Positions 1 to 15,637 of a stretch of 64,000 nt of DNA are shown here, piece after piece (the stretch's first letter is position 1; every line of letters starts with the position of its first letter). Both the position numbers and the translations under genes were made by a program. The notes under the pieces were generated by a model. It was not told the DNA's origin. It searched no databases and was given only the letters and a program-made list of their open reading frames with translations. This stretch comes from an uncultured Spartobacteria bacterium (lineage in GTDB: Bacteria; Verrucomicrobiota; Verrucomicrobiia; Chthoniobacterales; Terrimicrobiaceae): the NCBI GenBank assembly GCA_937960895.1, contig CALCJD010000146.1:62001-126000 (forward strand), in the 5' to 3' direction.

Positions 1-679
1 TCTCGTAGTCGGGATTCGAGAGGTCGGGATAAAACTTCTCGAGCGACGACGACACCAGGAGCCCCTTGTAGACGATCGTCCGGTGGGAAAAGGACGGGAT
101 GTAGAAATTGTGGATCCGGTCCGCGGCGGCGATGTCCTCGATTTCATTCCGCGCCAGGAACAGCCGGCGCTCGTAATCGTCGTCGGCCATGCCCCACGGC
201 TTGCCGATGAGCACCTGCTCGATGCGCGGCATGGTCGTCTGGGCCTTCTCGCCCAGGACCCGGATGTTGATCGGCACCTCGCGCCAGCCAAACAGGAACA
301 ACCCGCGCTTCTCGAGCACGTCCTGCGTGATCGCCTTGGCCCGGGCCTGCGCGTAAGCGTTGTCGTGCGGCAGGAACAAAACGCCCACCGCCAGGTCACT
401 TTCCTTGTACAGCGTGTGGCCGAGGCGCGTCACCTCCGGGACAAAAAGCTTGTACGGAATCTGCGTCGTCACCCCCGCGCCGTCGCCCGTCTTGGCGTCG
501 GCATCCAGCGCGCCGCGGTGCATCAGATTGCAGATGGAACGCAGACCGATGCGCAAAATGCGGTTGGAACGCCGTCCACTGAGCTGCGCCACAAACCCCA
601 CGCCGCACGAGTCGTGTTCGTACGCGGGATCGTAAAGATTCGGCGTCGCATCAGGGCGGGTTTGGCAGGCTGTCTTCAT
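1..679 (-). CDS. gltB: Glutamate synthase large subunit, second copy (5' part only)
   Basis: The reverse strand encodes the N-terminal glutaminase domain of a ferredoxin/NADPH-type glutamate synthase. About 226 residues are visible before the frame leaves the window, so the 3' end is missing. After the ATG at 679 a short propeptide precedes EHDSCGVGF. Cys25 of this motif aligns with the Cys that becomes the N-terminal nucleophile after propeptide removal in this family. Further class II amidotransferase signatures follow, including HRGALDAD and TGDGAG. It is a paralogue, not a duplicate, of the gltB at 1199, and the two genes are divergently transcribed. The family transfers glutamine amide nitrogen to 2-oxoglutarate. 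Whether this copy uses the gltD in the window or ferredoxin cannot be judged from the visible part. Confidence 0.9.
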   Translation of the reverse strand, partial: MKTACQTRPDATPNLYDPAYEHDSCGVGFVAQLSGRRSNRILRIGLRSICNLMHRGALDADAKTGDGAGVTTQIPYKLFVPEVTRLGHTLYKESDLAVGVLFLPHDNAYAQARAKAITQDVLEKRGLFLFGWREVPINIRVLGEKAQTTMPRIEQVLIGKPWGMADDDYERRLFLARNEIEDIAAADRIHNFYIPSFSHRTIVYKGLLVSSSLEKFYPDLSNPDYE

Positions 680-1198
680 GCAGGTGGTTTTTCCCAAATT
701 GGTTTCCGTTGAATCCCGGACAATGGCCGGGAAATCGCAGTCAGCAACTTTCATTCCATGGAAGCCACGTGTCATCAGAAAAATGCGCCAGGCGGACATT
801 TTTTTGCCGGGCTTTTCCGCCCTCCCGGACCCGGGTTTTTGCGCCCGCCGGCCCGCCCTCCCCGCCGGTCACACCCCACCGGTCGCACCCCGCCTTTTCG
901 TCCTCCCGAAGGACGGACCGGAGCACCCTTCGCCCCGCCTCCCGACCGCGCATTCGGCGGCGGGAGTCAAAGGGGCAAAAAACCGGTCCGGGATGGAATT
1001 TCATCAGACGAAATCGCCTGCAAAGCCCTTCCAAGGGCAAAAAAATCGCGTTTTTTGCAAAAAAAAACCGGTCTGAGCCGCATTTTCCCATCGCCATGAA
1101 GGTTCAAGACGTTTTCACTTTCCGGTCCGCAAAAACCGGATGGACGCAAGTGGTCCGCATACCGGGTACGGACGACGCAACGAAACACGATCAGCAAA
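680..1198. promoter_or_regulatory. Divergent gltB/gltB intergenic region
   Basis: This 519-bp gap separates two divergent glutamate synthase genes and must hold both promoters. I see no convincing ORF; the open frames here are short and compositionally poor. It contains A/T-rich runs around 1028-1077 and two inverted repeats near the rightward gltB start. The first is TCCGGT/ACCGGA at 1121-1126 and 1135-1140. The second is GTCCG..TACC-G-GGTA-CGGAC at 1153-1173, ending 25 bp before the gltB ATG. They could be regulator-binding sites or leader hairpins. No sigma-54 consensus or known nitrogen riboswitch was recognised. Confidence 0.5.
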
Positions 1199-5884
<4,686 letters not shown>

Positions 5885-5909
5885 AACTCACAACGCATTC
5901 TCATCACCC

Positions 5910-7406
5910 ATGGGCAAAGCCACTGGATTTCTTGAAGTCGAACGCCAACCCGTTCCCAACCGCCCTCCCCGGGAGCGCCTCAAGGACTGGAAGGAAGTAC
6001 ATGCACACCGCGACGACACCGCCGTCAGCCGGCAGGCCTCGCGCTGCATGGATTGCGGAACGCCGTACTGCCACACCGGACTCCTCATCTCCGGCATGGC
6101 CAGCGGATGTCCGATCAACAACCTCATTCCCGAATTCAACGACCTCGTTTACCGCAACCGCTGGAAGGAGGCCCTGGAGCGCCTCCGCCGGACAAACAAC
6201 TTCCCGGAATTCACCGGGCGGGTCTGTCCGGCGCCGTGCGAGGGATCGTGCGTGCTCGGTTCCATCGAACCGGCCGTCACCATCAAGGACATCGAGGCGG
6301 CCATCATTGACCGAGGCTGGGAGGAAGGCTGGCTGAAACCCAATCCGCCCGCCCGCCGCACCGGCAAACGCGTCGCGGTGGTCGGTTCCGGTCCGGCCGG
6401 GCTCGCCTGCGCCGACCAGCTCAACCAGGCCGGCCACACGGTCACCGTCTTTGAGCGCGCCGACCGCATCGGCGGGCTGCTCATGTACGGCATCCCCAAC
6501 ATGAAGCTCGACAAGCGGGAGATCGTCGACCGCCGCGTCAATCTCATGCGCGAGGAAGGCGTCACCTTCCTCACCGGGGTGTCCATCGGAACGGACGAGA
6601 CCTGGACCGTCGGGCGTCTCCGGAAGGATTTTGACGCGATTGTCCTCTGCTGCGGTGCCACCCTCGGCCGCGACCTGCCGCTGGAAAATCGCGACGCCAA
6701 GGGCATCCACCTGGCCATGGAGTTTCTCACCGCCAACACCAAGCACCAGCTCGACCATGGCTTCGACGGCACCAATCCGCCGCTCAATGCCACGGGCAGG
6801 AATGTCGTGGTGATCGGCGGCGGCGACACCGGAACCGACTGCGTCGGCACCAGCCTGCGCCAGGGCTGCAAGAGCGTCATCCAGCTGGAAATCCTTCCCC
6901 AGCCCCCCCCAGAACGCGCCGCCAACAACCCGTGGCCGGAGTGGCCGAAGATCTACAAGCTCGATTACGGCCAGGAGGAGGCCGCCGCCGTGCAGGGACG
7001 CGATCCGCGCCACTATCTGGTGCAGACCAAACGCTTCCTCAAGGACGCGGACGGCAACCTGACCGGACTGGAAGTCTGCGACATCCGGTGGGGCAAGGAT
7101 GCCCAGGGCCGCTTTGTGCCGCAGGAAGTCGAGGGCACCACGCGCACCATTCCCTGCGAACTCGCGCTCCTCGCCCTCGGTTTTGTCGGTCCCGAGCAGA
7201 AGATCATCGAGCAATTCGCGCTGGAAACGGACGCCCGCAGCAACGTGAAGGCCGAACACGGCAAGTTCACCACCAATGTTCCCGGCGTTTTTGCCGCCGG
7301 TGACATGCGGCGCGGACAATCGCTGGTGGTCTGGGCCATCAACGAAGGCCGCGGGGCGGCGCGTGAATGCGACCGCTACCTCATGGGTTCGACGCGGCTG
7401 CCCTGA
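5910..7406 (+). CDS. gltD: Glutamate synthase small subunit (NADPH)
   Basis: This is a 498-residue FAD/NADPH oxidoreductase that passes electrons to GltB. The N-terminal Fe-S region shows CMDCGTPYC and CPAPCEGSC. It is followed by an FAD-binding GSGPAGLACA motif and the GGGDTGTDC NADPH-binding motif. The C-terminal GDMRRGQSLVVWAI box is typical of the family. The start at MGKATGFLEV was preferred over an upstream in-frame ATG at 5856, because that ATG lies inside gltB and its extra residues do not resemble GltD. It lies 25 bp after gltB on the same strand, which supports an obligate partner role. Confidence 0.97.
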   Translation: MGKATGFLEVERQPVPNRPPRERLKDWKEVHAHRDDTAVSRQASRCMDCGTPYCHTGLLISGMASGCPINNLIPEFNDLVYRNRWKEALERLRRTNNFPEFTGRVCPAPCEGSCVLGSIEPAVTIKDIEAAIIDRGWEEGWLKPNPPARRTGKRVAVVGSGPAGLACADQLNQAGHTVTVFERADRIGGLLMYGIPNMKLDKREIVDRRVNLMREEGVTFLTGVSIGTDETWTVGRLRKDFDAIVLCCGATLGRDLPLENRDAKGIHLAMEFLTANTKHQLDHGFDGTNPPLNATGRNVVVIGGGDTGTDCVGTSLRQGCKSVIQLEILPQPPPERAANNPWPEWPKIYKLDYGQEEAAAVQGRDPRHYLVQTKRFLKDADGNLTGLEVCDIRWGKDAQGRFVPQEVEGTTRTIPCELALLALGFVGPEQKIIEQFALETDARSNVKAEHGKFTTNVPGVFAAGDMRRGQSLVVWAINEGRGAARECDRYLMGSTRLP

Positions 7407-7467
7407 AACGGGCGCCGCGTCTCGGTCCGCTTGATCCGCCTGTCAGAGCCTGACCCGGCAGGATTCA

Positions 7468-7509
7468 AGAAAAAACCCGCAGGCGCGCGGTGGATTTCGC
7501 GCCTGCGGG
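7468..7509 (-). terminator. Rho-independent terminator of fumC
   Basis: A perfect 12-bp inverted repeat (cccgcaggcgcg at 7476-7487, cgcgcctgcggg at 7498-7509) with a 10-base loop is followed, on the reverse strand, by a short U-rich tract. It lies 56 bp beyond the fumC stop, in the right orientation. gltD ends about 70 bp away on the other side, so the stem may also damp rightward read-through. Confidence 0.85.
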
Positions 7510-7565
7510 GTGAGGAGCTCGGGGGAGTTTGGGGACTCCCTGCGCCGTTCCCGGGGTGACGCCCC

Positions 7566-8978
7566 CTACGGGTGCGTCATTTCCTCGGCCTTGACCCACT
7601 GGTCGAACTGCTCTTCCGTGAGATGGCCGAGGGCCAGGGCCGCCTCCTTGAGGCTGGTGCCTTCCTTGTGGGCCTTCTTGGCGATCTGCGCCGCCTTGTC
7701 GTAGCCGATGTGCGGGTTGAGCGCGGTCACCAGCATCAGCGAATTCTTCACGTATTCCGCGATCTTTTCGCGGTTCGGCTGGATGCCCACGGCGCAATGT
7801 TCGTTGAAGGATTCGCAGCCGTCGGCGAGGAGACGGACGGAATTGAGGAAGTTGAAGATGATGACCGGCTTGAACACGTTGAGCTCAAAGTTGCCCTGCG
7901 AGCCGGCAAAGCCGATGGCGGCGTCGTTGCCCATCACCTGCACGGCAATCATGGTGATCGATTCACACTGCGTCGGATTCACCTTGCCCGGCATGATCGA
8001 GGAGCCCGGTTCGTTTTCCGGAATGGTCAGTTCGCCCAGGCCGCAGCGCGGACCGGAGGCCAGCCAGCGGATGTCGTTGGCGATCTTCATCAACGAGCAG
8101 GCCAGACTCTTGAGCGCTCCGCTGGCAAAGACAAATTCGTTGTGGGCCGACAGTGCGGCGAACTTGTTGGCGGCGGCCACGAAGGGCAGACCGGTGATGG
8201 CGGCGATGTGCGCCGCGGCACGGTCGCCAAACTCCGGATGGGAGTTCAGGCCGGTGCCGACCGCCGTGCCGCCAATGGCCAGCGTGTAGAGGCCCGGCAG
8301 CGATTGCTCGATGCGCTTCAGGTCGTCGTCGAGCAGGGCCACCCAGCCCGAAAATTCCTGTCCAAGCGTCAGCGGTGTGGCGTCCTGCAGGTGCGTGCGG
8401 CCGATCTTCACGATGTCGGCAAATTCCTTCGCCTTGGCATCCAGCGTGTCGCGGAGGGCGCGCACCGCGGGAAGCAGGTGTTCGACCACGACACAGGCGG
8501 CGGCGATGTTCATCGCCGTCGGGAAGGTGTCGTTGGACGACTGCGACATGTTGACGTGGTCGTTCGGGTGAATGGGCGACTTGGATCCCAGCTTGCCTCC
8601 CGCGAGCTCGATGGCCCGGTTCGAAATGACCTCGTTCGCGTTCATGTTGCTCTGCGTGCCGCTGCCCGTCTGCCAGATGCGCAGGGGGAAATGGTCGTCC
8701 AGCTTGCCCGCAATCACCTCGTCCGCCGCACGGACAATGAGATCACATTTGTCGGCGGGAAGTTTGCCCAGGTCGCGGTTGGCCAGCGCGCAGGCCTTCT
8801 TCAGAATGCCGAGGGCGCGGATCAACTCCGGCGGCTTGACGTCGTCGCCGATGTCAAAATGGATGAGCGAACGGGCCGTCTGCGCCCCCCAATAACGGTC
8901 GTGAGGCACATGGATCGGACCCATGGTGTCGGTTTCAACGCGGTGGGTATCGGTGGGAGAGTCAGCGGGCGAACTCAT
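7566..8978 (-). CDS. fumC: Class II fumarate hydratase
   Basis: This 470-residue protein has the expected length for an oxygen-stable, iron-independent fumarase that interconverts fumarate and malate in the TCA cycle. The superfamily signature loop GSSIMPGKVNPTQ is intact and contains the catalytic serine. SSNDTFPTAM and TGSGTQSNMN mark substrate-binding regions. The reading frame stays open upstream, but the ATG at 8978 has a GGAGG ribosome-binding site (complement of 8981-8986) and the residues beyond it look non-coding. It is a single gene with its own promoter-like sequence and terminator. Confidence 0.96.
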   Translation of the reverse strand: MSSPADSPTDTHRVETDTMGPIHVPHDRYWGAQTARSLIHFDIGDDVKPPELIRALGILKKACALANRDLGKLPADKCDLIVRAADEVIAGKLDDHFPLRIWQTGSGTQSNMNANEVISNRAIELAGGKLGSKSPIHPNDHVNMSQSSNDTFPTAMNIAAACVVVEHLLPAVRALRDTLDAKAKEFADIVKIGRTHLQDATPLTLGQEFSGWVALLDDDLKRIEQSLPGLYTLAIGGTAVGTGLNSHPEFGDRAAAHIAAITGLPFVAAANKFAALSAHNEFVFASGALKSLACSLMKIANDIRWLASGPRCGLGELTIPENEPGSSIMPGKVNPTQCESITMIAVQVMGNDAAIGFAGSQGNFELNVFKPVIIFNFLNSVRLLADGCESFNEHCAVGIQPNREKIAEYVKNSLMLVTALNPHIGYDKAAQIAKKAHKEGTSLKEAALALGHLTEEQFDQWVKAEEMTHP

Positions 8979-9022
8979 ATCCCTCCAGCGTAGCCCCAAA
9001 CCCCTCGACTGAAAAGCGCAAG

Positions 9023-9050
9023 TTATAAGAAAACATAATAATTGCACCAA
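9023..9050 (-). promoter_or_regulatory. Candidate sigma-70 promoter of fumC
   Basis: On the reverse strand, TTGGTG (9050-9045) and TTATAA (9028-9023) are separated by 16 bp, in an unusually A/T-rich patch for this GC-rich window. They sit about 45 bp upstream of the fumC ATG, with a GGAGG site in between. This is a consensus match only. Confidence 0.45.
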
Positions 9051-9091
9051 GAGCTTCCCCTTTTCCGGAGCGCCACTCGCGAAGGGTGGGG

Positions 9092-9754
9092 TCAGCGGAT
9101 GAAATAAAACGGATTGGGCAGTTTGACCGTGTTTTCCGCGTAGCCGCCCCGCAAATCACTCCACTGGTCGCCCATGTTCAGCACGATTCGCCAACCTTCC
9201 GCCTCCAGTCTGCGGCGAACGCCGCTTTTGAAGGGAATGATGGACGGCTCGTCGTAATCCTTGGGCGCCAGATACAGGCCCGCCCAGCCATCGTACCCCG
9301 CGGCGCGCAGTTGTCGGAACGTAAACGCCCGCAGCGGTTCGCGGCGGCCCGTGATGAAAAACACCGGAACGCCCGCCCGGCGCGCCTCCCAAAACAGCGT
9401 GCGGGTCGGTTCGAGGGCGGGATCGTTGTGGCGGCGGGTCCAGGTGAAGAAGGTTCCCGCGTTCACGTCAAATCCCACCCGGCGCAGATACCCCCAGTTC
9501 GAAAGCGCCGTCTCGTCAATGTCGAGCACCACGGCCAGGCGATCCCCAGGGCGGCGGTGCCGGATTTCCCGGCGAAGGATTTCCAATCCGCGCCGGCCGG
9601 CCTGTTCAAAACACCGGGCGTAGTCCCCGGAGTCGTGCCAGGCGATCAGCTTTTCCTTGTAGAGCCCAAGATTCGGCCCCGGGTCGCAGGTGACACAACC
9701 GGCCAGCAGCAGGACCGGCAGAAGCAGGCTCTTTTTCCAAAATCGGCCGTTCAT
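9092..9754 (-). CDS. HAD-superfamily (subfamily IIIB) acid phosphatase-like lipoprotein
   Basis: This is a 220-residue protein. It starts with a lipoprotein signal peptide (lipobox ending LLAGC, Cys20), so it is probably anchored in the envelope. HAD motif I is VVLDIDETALSN with Asp78 and Asp80, motif II is FFITGR, and a late GDQWSD supplies the metal-binding acidic residues. This layout matches the class B / lipoprotein e(P4)-like acid phosphatases, which dephosphorylate nucleotides or sugar phosphates outside the cytoplasm. The natural substrate is not predictable. The ATG at 9754 is preferred over one 24 bp upstream because it gives a standard signal peptide. Confidence 0.82.
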   Translation of the reverse strand: MNGRFWKKSLLLPVLLLAGCVTCDPGPNLGLYKEKLIAWHDSGDYARCFEQAGRRGLEILRREIRHRRPGDRLAVVLDIDETALSNWGYLRRVGFDVNAGTFFTWTRRHNDPALEPTRTLFWEARRAGVPVFFITGRREPLRAFTFRQLRAAGYDGWAGLYLAPKDYDEPSIIPFKSGVRRRLEAEGWRIVLNMGDQWSDLRGGYAENTVKLPNPFYFIR

Positions 9755-9841
9755 GGGGAGAACCCGGGACGGCCCCACATCTATCCGCCCTCTCGTTCGG
9801 GAACAATGGTCAAATTCCCCGAGGCCCGGACTTTTCTTTTT

Positions 9842-9882
9842 TTACAAAACAAACGGCCGGAAGGGGGTTCCCTTCCGGCCGT
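9842..9882 (-). terminator. Rho-independent terminator of the clpC operon
   Basis: A perfect 13-bp stem (acggccggaaggg at 9853-9865, cccttccggccgt at 9870-9882) with a GGTT tetraloop is followed on the reverse strand by TTTGTTTTGT. It lies 23 bp downstream of the clpC stop and ends the ilvE-mcsA-mcsB-clpC transcript. Confidence 0.92.
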
Positions 9883-9905
9883 CGTGATCGGGAATCGAGG
9901 AACGG

Positions 9906-12386
<2,481 letters not shown>

Positions 12387-12387
12387 T

Positions 12388-13491
12388 TTAGGAAGGTCCT
12401 GAGGCAGGCGTCGCGATCTTCGCGATATCCGGTTCAGGAACTTGTTTAAGTTTGGCGCGGATCAGGGCCGCGCGCAAGGTGTCCCTTTCGTCGGCGGTCA
12501 TTTTTTGCGCCTGCGCCCCTTTTTGCAGATGGGCCGGCTGCGTTTCGATGAACAGCTCGTCCACGGCGCACCGGTGACTGGCCGGAAACAGTCCCAGATC
12601 GACACCCAGTTTGATGGCGGAAAGCAGGTTGAGGGCCTCCTTTGAGCTGATGGAGTGGGCGTGGTTGAGCACGCCGTAGGCGCGTCCGATCTGATCGAGC
12701 AGGGTCACCGGCTTGCGCTGGAGCAAGAGCCGGCGGGCGTTGTGTTCGTGTTCGATGATCTGCAGGATGACCTTGTTGAGGCGCTCGATGATGGTCTCCT
12801 CCGCCTCGCCCAAGGTGGTCTGGTTGGAGACCTGGAAAAGGTTGCCCATCGCCTCGGTCCCCTCGCCGTGGAGCCCGCGGACGGCGAGTCCGATCTTGTT
12901 GACCGAGTTGATGATCTTGTTCATCTGGTCGCTCAGGACGAGGCCCGGCAGGTGGAGCATGGCGGAGGCGCGCATGCCCGTGCCGACATTGGTCGGGCAG
13001 GCCGTGAGATAGCCCAGGCGCGGGTGGAAGGCGAAATCGAGCAGCGGTTCGAGTTCGGTGTCGGCCTGATTGATCATGGCAAAGACCTTCTCCAGCTGCA
13101 GGCCGCAGCAGATGGCCTGCATGCGGAGATGGTCCTCCTCGTTGACCATGAAGCTGAGTGTCTGCGGCGCATTCATCACCACCGCGCTGCCGACGCCCTT
13201 GGCGGCGTGTTCGCGGCTGATGAGATGCCGCTCCACCAACACCTGTTTCTCGAGCGGGGTGAGCGCCTCGAGGTTTTCCGAGAAGGCTTCCGCCATTTCG
13301 GGAAGCGACTCCACGGCGCTCTTGACGATCTTGAGGACCTCCAGACGTTCGGCCTTTTTGGCCCAGCCGGGGAACGGTTTGTTGGTGAGGTTTCGGGCGA
13401 GGCGCACCCGGCTGCTGACCACAATCTGCCGGTGCGGACCATCCCCGGTCAGCCATTCCCCCGTGTTGGCAATGATTCTCGAAAATTTCAC
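12388..13491 (-). CDS. mcsB: Protein-arginine kinase McsB
   Basis: This 367-residue member of the ATP:guanido phosphotransferase fold has the usual McsB length. Recognisable segments are SSRVRLARNL near the N-terminus, the central HPRLGYLTACPTNVGTGMRAS, and VSNQTTLGEAEE. McsB phosphorylates arginines in damaged proteins, and phosphoarginine acts as a ClpCP degradation tag. The start is GTG at 13491, overlapping the mcsA stop by 4 bases (GTGA), so translation is probably coupled. The order mcsA-mcsB-clpC is that of the Bacillus ctsR operon, but no ctsR repressor gene is present. Confidence 0.95.
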   Translation of the reverse strand: MKFSRIIANTGEWLTGDGPHRQIVVSSRVRLARNLTNKPFPGWAKKAERLEVLKIVKSAVESLPEMAEAFSENLEALTPLEKQVLVERHLISREHAAKGVGSAVVMNAPQTLSFMVNEEDHLRMQAICCGLQLEKVFAMINQADTELEPLLDFAFHPRLGYLTACPTNVGTGMRASAMLHLPGLVLSDQMNKIINSVNKIGLAVRGLHGEGTEAMGNLFQVSNQTTLGEAEETIIERLNKVILQIIEHEHNARRLLLQRKPVTLLDQIGRAYGVLNHAHSISSKEALNLLSAIKLGVDLGLFPASHRCAVDELFIETQPAHLQKGAQAQKMTADERDTLRAALIRAKLKQVPEPDIAKIATPASGPS

Positions 13492-13973
13492 GCGCCGGTC
13501 TCCATGCGCCGAATCTGGTCGCGCAGGTCGGCGGCTCGTTCATATTCCTCGGCGGCGACGGCCTCCTCCAGGTGGGACTGGAGGATTCTGATCCGTTCGT
13601 TCCGACTCCGGGATTTCAGGAAAACGGCCGGTGCCTTGCCCACGTGTTCGGACCCCTTGTGCATGTTTTTCAACATGCTCTCGAGTCCTTCGGTGAACAC
13701 CTCGTAACAGGCGCTGCATCCGAGGCGACCCGTCTTCTTGAAATCGGCCTGGGTGAAACCGCAAACCGGGCACTTGGAATGGTCGGGCAGGCGCTCAATG
13801 TCCTGGGCCGCCCCCATTCCGAGCAGCAAATCCGCCAGTTCGAAGCCCGTGGGATCGTTGACCCCCTTCTCTTTCGAGCAGGCCTCGCACATGTTCACCT
13901 TTTGCATCTTGCCGCCGACGATTTGGGTGAGGAAAACCGTGGCTTCCTTCTCGTGGCAGACATCGCATTGCAT
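13488..13973 (-). CDS. mcsA: McsA, zinc-finger/UVR activator of McsB
   Basis: A 161-residue protein with four CXXC pairs (CDVC, CEAC, CPVC, CSAC) forming probable zinc fingers. It ends in a UVR coiled-coil helix (RIRILQ...AADLRDQIRRM) like those in UvrB and ClpC. McsA binds and activates McsB. The ATG at 13973 places the first CXXC directly at the N-terminus, as in known McsA proteins; the upstream open frame is not conserved-looking. It begins 2 bp after the ilvE-like gene and overlaps mcsB by 4 bases. Confidence 0.93.
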   Translation of the reverse strand: MQCDVCHEKEATVFLTQIVGGKMQKVNMCEACSKEKGVNDPTGFELADLLLGMGAAQDIERLPDHSKCPVCGFTQADFKKTGRLGCSACYEVFTEGLESMLKNMHKGSEHVGKAPAVFLKSRSRNERIRILQSHLEEAVAAEEYERAADLRDQIRRMETGA

Positions 13974-13975
13974 AT

Positions 13976-14845
13976 CTAATAAATCGCTGTGCCGGTCGTC
14001 GCTGTCAACTCGCGGAACCGGGCAATCAGCCGGCCCGTGACGGGTCCGGGTTTGCCGTCCCCGATGGGGCGGTTGTCGAGTTTCACCACCGGGATCACCT
14101 CCGCGGCGGTGCCGGTGAGGAAACACTCGTCCGCCGTGTAGATGTCATAGCGGGTCATCTCCGGTTCGCTGACAGGAATGCCGAGTTCGGCGGCAATTTC
14201 CAGCACCACCGCGCGGGTCACCCCGGCCAGGGCGCCGGAGGAGATCGGCGGGGTCATCAGGCGGCCGTTTTTCACGATGAAGATGTTGTCGCCGGTGCAT
14301 TCGGCCACGTAACCCTGCTCGTTGAGCATGAGCCCCTCCCCCGCCCCCGCCTGATGGGCCTCGATCTTGGCCATGACGTTGTTGAGGTAGTTGAGGGACT
14401 TGACCATCGGGCTGAGTGCGCCATGCGGAATACGGCGCGTGGCACAGGTGGCCACCACGAGGCCGTTGCGATACATCTCCTCGGGATAGAGGGTGATTTT
14501 GGAGGCAATGATGAACACGGTGGCCTTCGGACAGAGGGCCGGATTCAGTCCCAGGTCGCCGCAACCGCGGGTCACCACGAGACGGACATAGCCGTCCTGC
14601 AGCTGATTCTGCCGGATGGTCTCGAGAACCGCCTCGGTGAGGGCGGGTTTGTCCAGCGGGATGGTGAGGCAGATGGCCCGTGCGGAATCGTAGAGGCGGT
14701 TGATGTGCTCCTCGAGCCGGAAGACCCTGCCGCTGTAGAACCGGATACCTTCAAAGACGCCGTCCCCATAAAGCAGGCCGTGGTCGAACACCGAGATTTT
14801 GGCGTTCTCTTTGTCGTAGAATTGTCCGTCGAGATAGATCTTCAT
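13976..14845 (-). CDS. ilvE: Class IV aminotransferase, branched-chain type
   Basis: This 289-residue fold-type IV PLP enzyme begins MKIYLDGQF and contains HGLLYGDGVFEGIR, the substrate-side signature of the family. The PLP lysine lies in MVKSLNYLNN, and ECTGDNIFIVK and TGTAAEVIPV complete the family pattern. The best match is branched-chain-amino-acid transaminase. D-amino-acid transaminase or aminodeoxychorismate lyase are less likely but share the fold. It is the first gene of the mcsA-mcsB-clpC transcript and leaves only 2 bp before mcsA. The link between amino-acid metabolism and arginine-phosphate proteolysis may be no more than co-transcription. Confidence 0.88.
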   Translation of the reverse strand: MKIYLDGQFYDKENAKISVFDHGLLYGDGVFEGIRFYSGRVFRLEEHINRLYDSARAICLTIPLDKPALTEAVLETIRQNQLQDGYVRLVVTRGCGDLGLNPALCPKATVFIIASKITLYPEEMYRNGLVVATCATRRIPHGALSPMVKSLNYLNNVMAKIEAHQAGAGEGLMLNEQGYVAECTGDNIFIVKNGRLMTPPISSGALAGVTRAVVLEIAAELGIPVSEPEMTRYDIYTADECFLTGTAAEVIPVVKLDNRPIGDGKPGPVTGRLIARFRELTATTGTAIY

Positions 14846-14983
14846 AAACGCAGTGATAAACAGGCTTTATGGGCGCAAAACCAGCAATCTACCTGCGAAA
14901 AATTTTCCCACAAGAAATTCAGTGCCCCTTTTCGCAGGGAAAGGGAGCCAAATCCGGCAAGGCGGGGCTTTGAGTGCAATTTT

Positions 14984-15009
14984 GTCCCGGGAGGCGGGGT
15001 CCCGGGAGG
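14984..15009. repeat. Short direct repeat gtcccgggagg x2
   Basis: The 11-base unit gtcccgggagg occurs at 14984-14994 and again at 14999-15009, immediately beyond the 3' end of the secreted-protein gene at 15013. Each copy contains the palindrome TCCCGGGA. The function is unknown; it could fold into alternative hairpins at the end of the transcript. Confidence 0.5.
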
Positions 15010-15012
15010 GAT

Positions 15013-15633
15013 CTACTGGGAAAGCGGGGCTCCGCCCAACTGGGACAGCGCGTCCCGCTGTTCCGGGGTCAGGAACCGGAGCAACTGCCGTCCCTGGGCG
15101 ATGCGCTTGGCCCGCAGGAGTTCGAGGCGGTCCTGGTAGCTGATTTTCCCCGCCTCGAACTGACGGTTGATCTTCGCCACGTAGGCCTTTTCCGCCTCGA
15201 GCATGCGAAGGATCTGTTGCTGCTGGCTGGGCGTGATGCCCACCTGCCGCTGCACCCGGGGCGAATAAAGCATGGAGGCGCCGAGGAAGCGGTGTTCAAT
15301 TTCCAGGAAACGCTTGCGCTGGCTGTCGTTCAGGACGGACAGCGCGCGCTGATTGAAGCGTTCGTTGAGGGCCACCAGTTTCTTCTCCGCGGCCAAGCGT
15401 TCTGCGGGCGTTACAGGCATGGGATGGGTCAGCTTGCGGACGGCCGCCTTGTATTCGGAGCGGATCGAATCCAGCACCGCCTTCTGCAGCGCGTCGAGCT
15501 TCAATTCCCGCCGCACCTTGTCGAGTCCGAGCAAAATGGGCACGGACCCGATGTGATCGGTCGGAGCGATCGCGGCGGTCGCCGGGAACGCCAGAAAAAC
15601 ACAGGCCAGCAGGGAGAGAACGGCGCGCCACAT
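15013..15633 (-). CDS. Small secreted helical protein, unknown function
   Basis: A 206-residue protein with a clear signal peptide (cleavage near ATAAIA). The mature part is highly charged, Gln/Arg/Leu-rich and predicted helical. It includes a central LNDSQRKRFLEIE and a C-terminal FLTPEQRDALSQL that recall LTxxQ-type periplasmic proteins such as Spy/CpxP. That resemblance is a motif-level impression, not a family assignment. It starts 4 bp after the transaldolase stop on the same strand, so the two are probably co-transcribed. Confidence 0.75.
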   Translation of the reverse strand: MWRAVLSLLACVFLAFPATAAIAPTDHIGSVPILLGLDKVRRELKLDALQKAVLDSIRSEYKAAVRKLTHPMPVTPAERLAAEKKLVALNERFNQRALSVLNDSQRKRFLEIEHRFLGASMLYSPRVQRQVGITPSQQQQILRMLEAEKAYVAKINRQFEAGKISYQDRLELLRAKRIAQGRQLLRFLTPEQRDALSQLGGAPLSQ

Positions 15634-15637
15634 ACTG

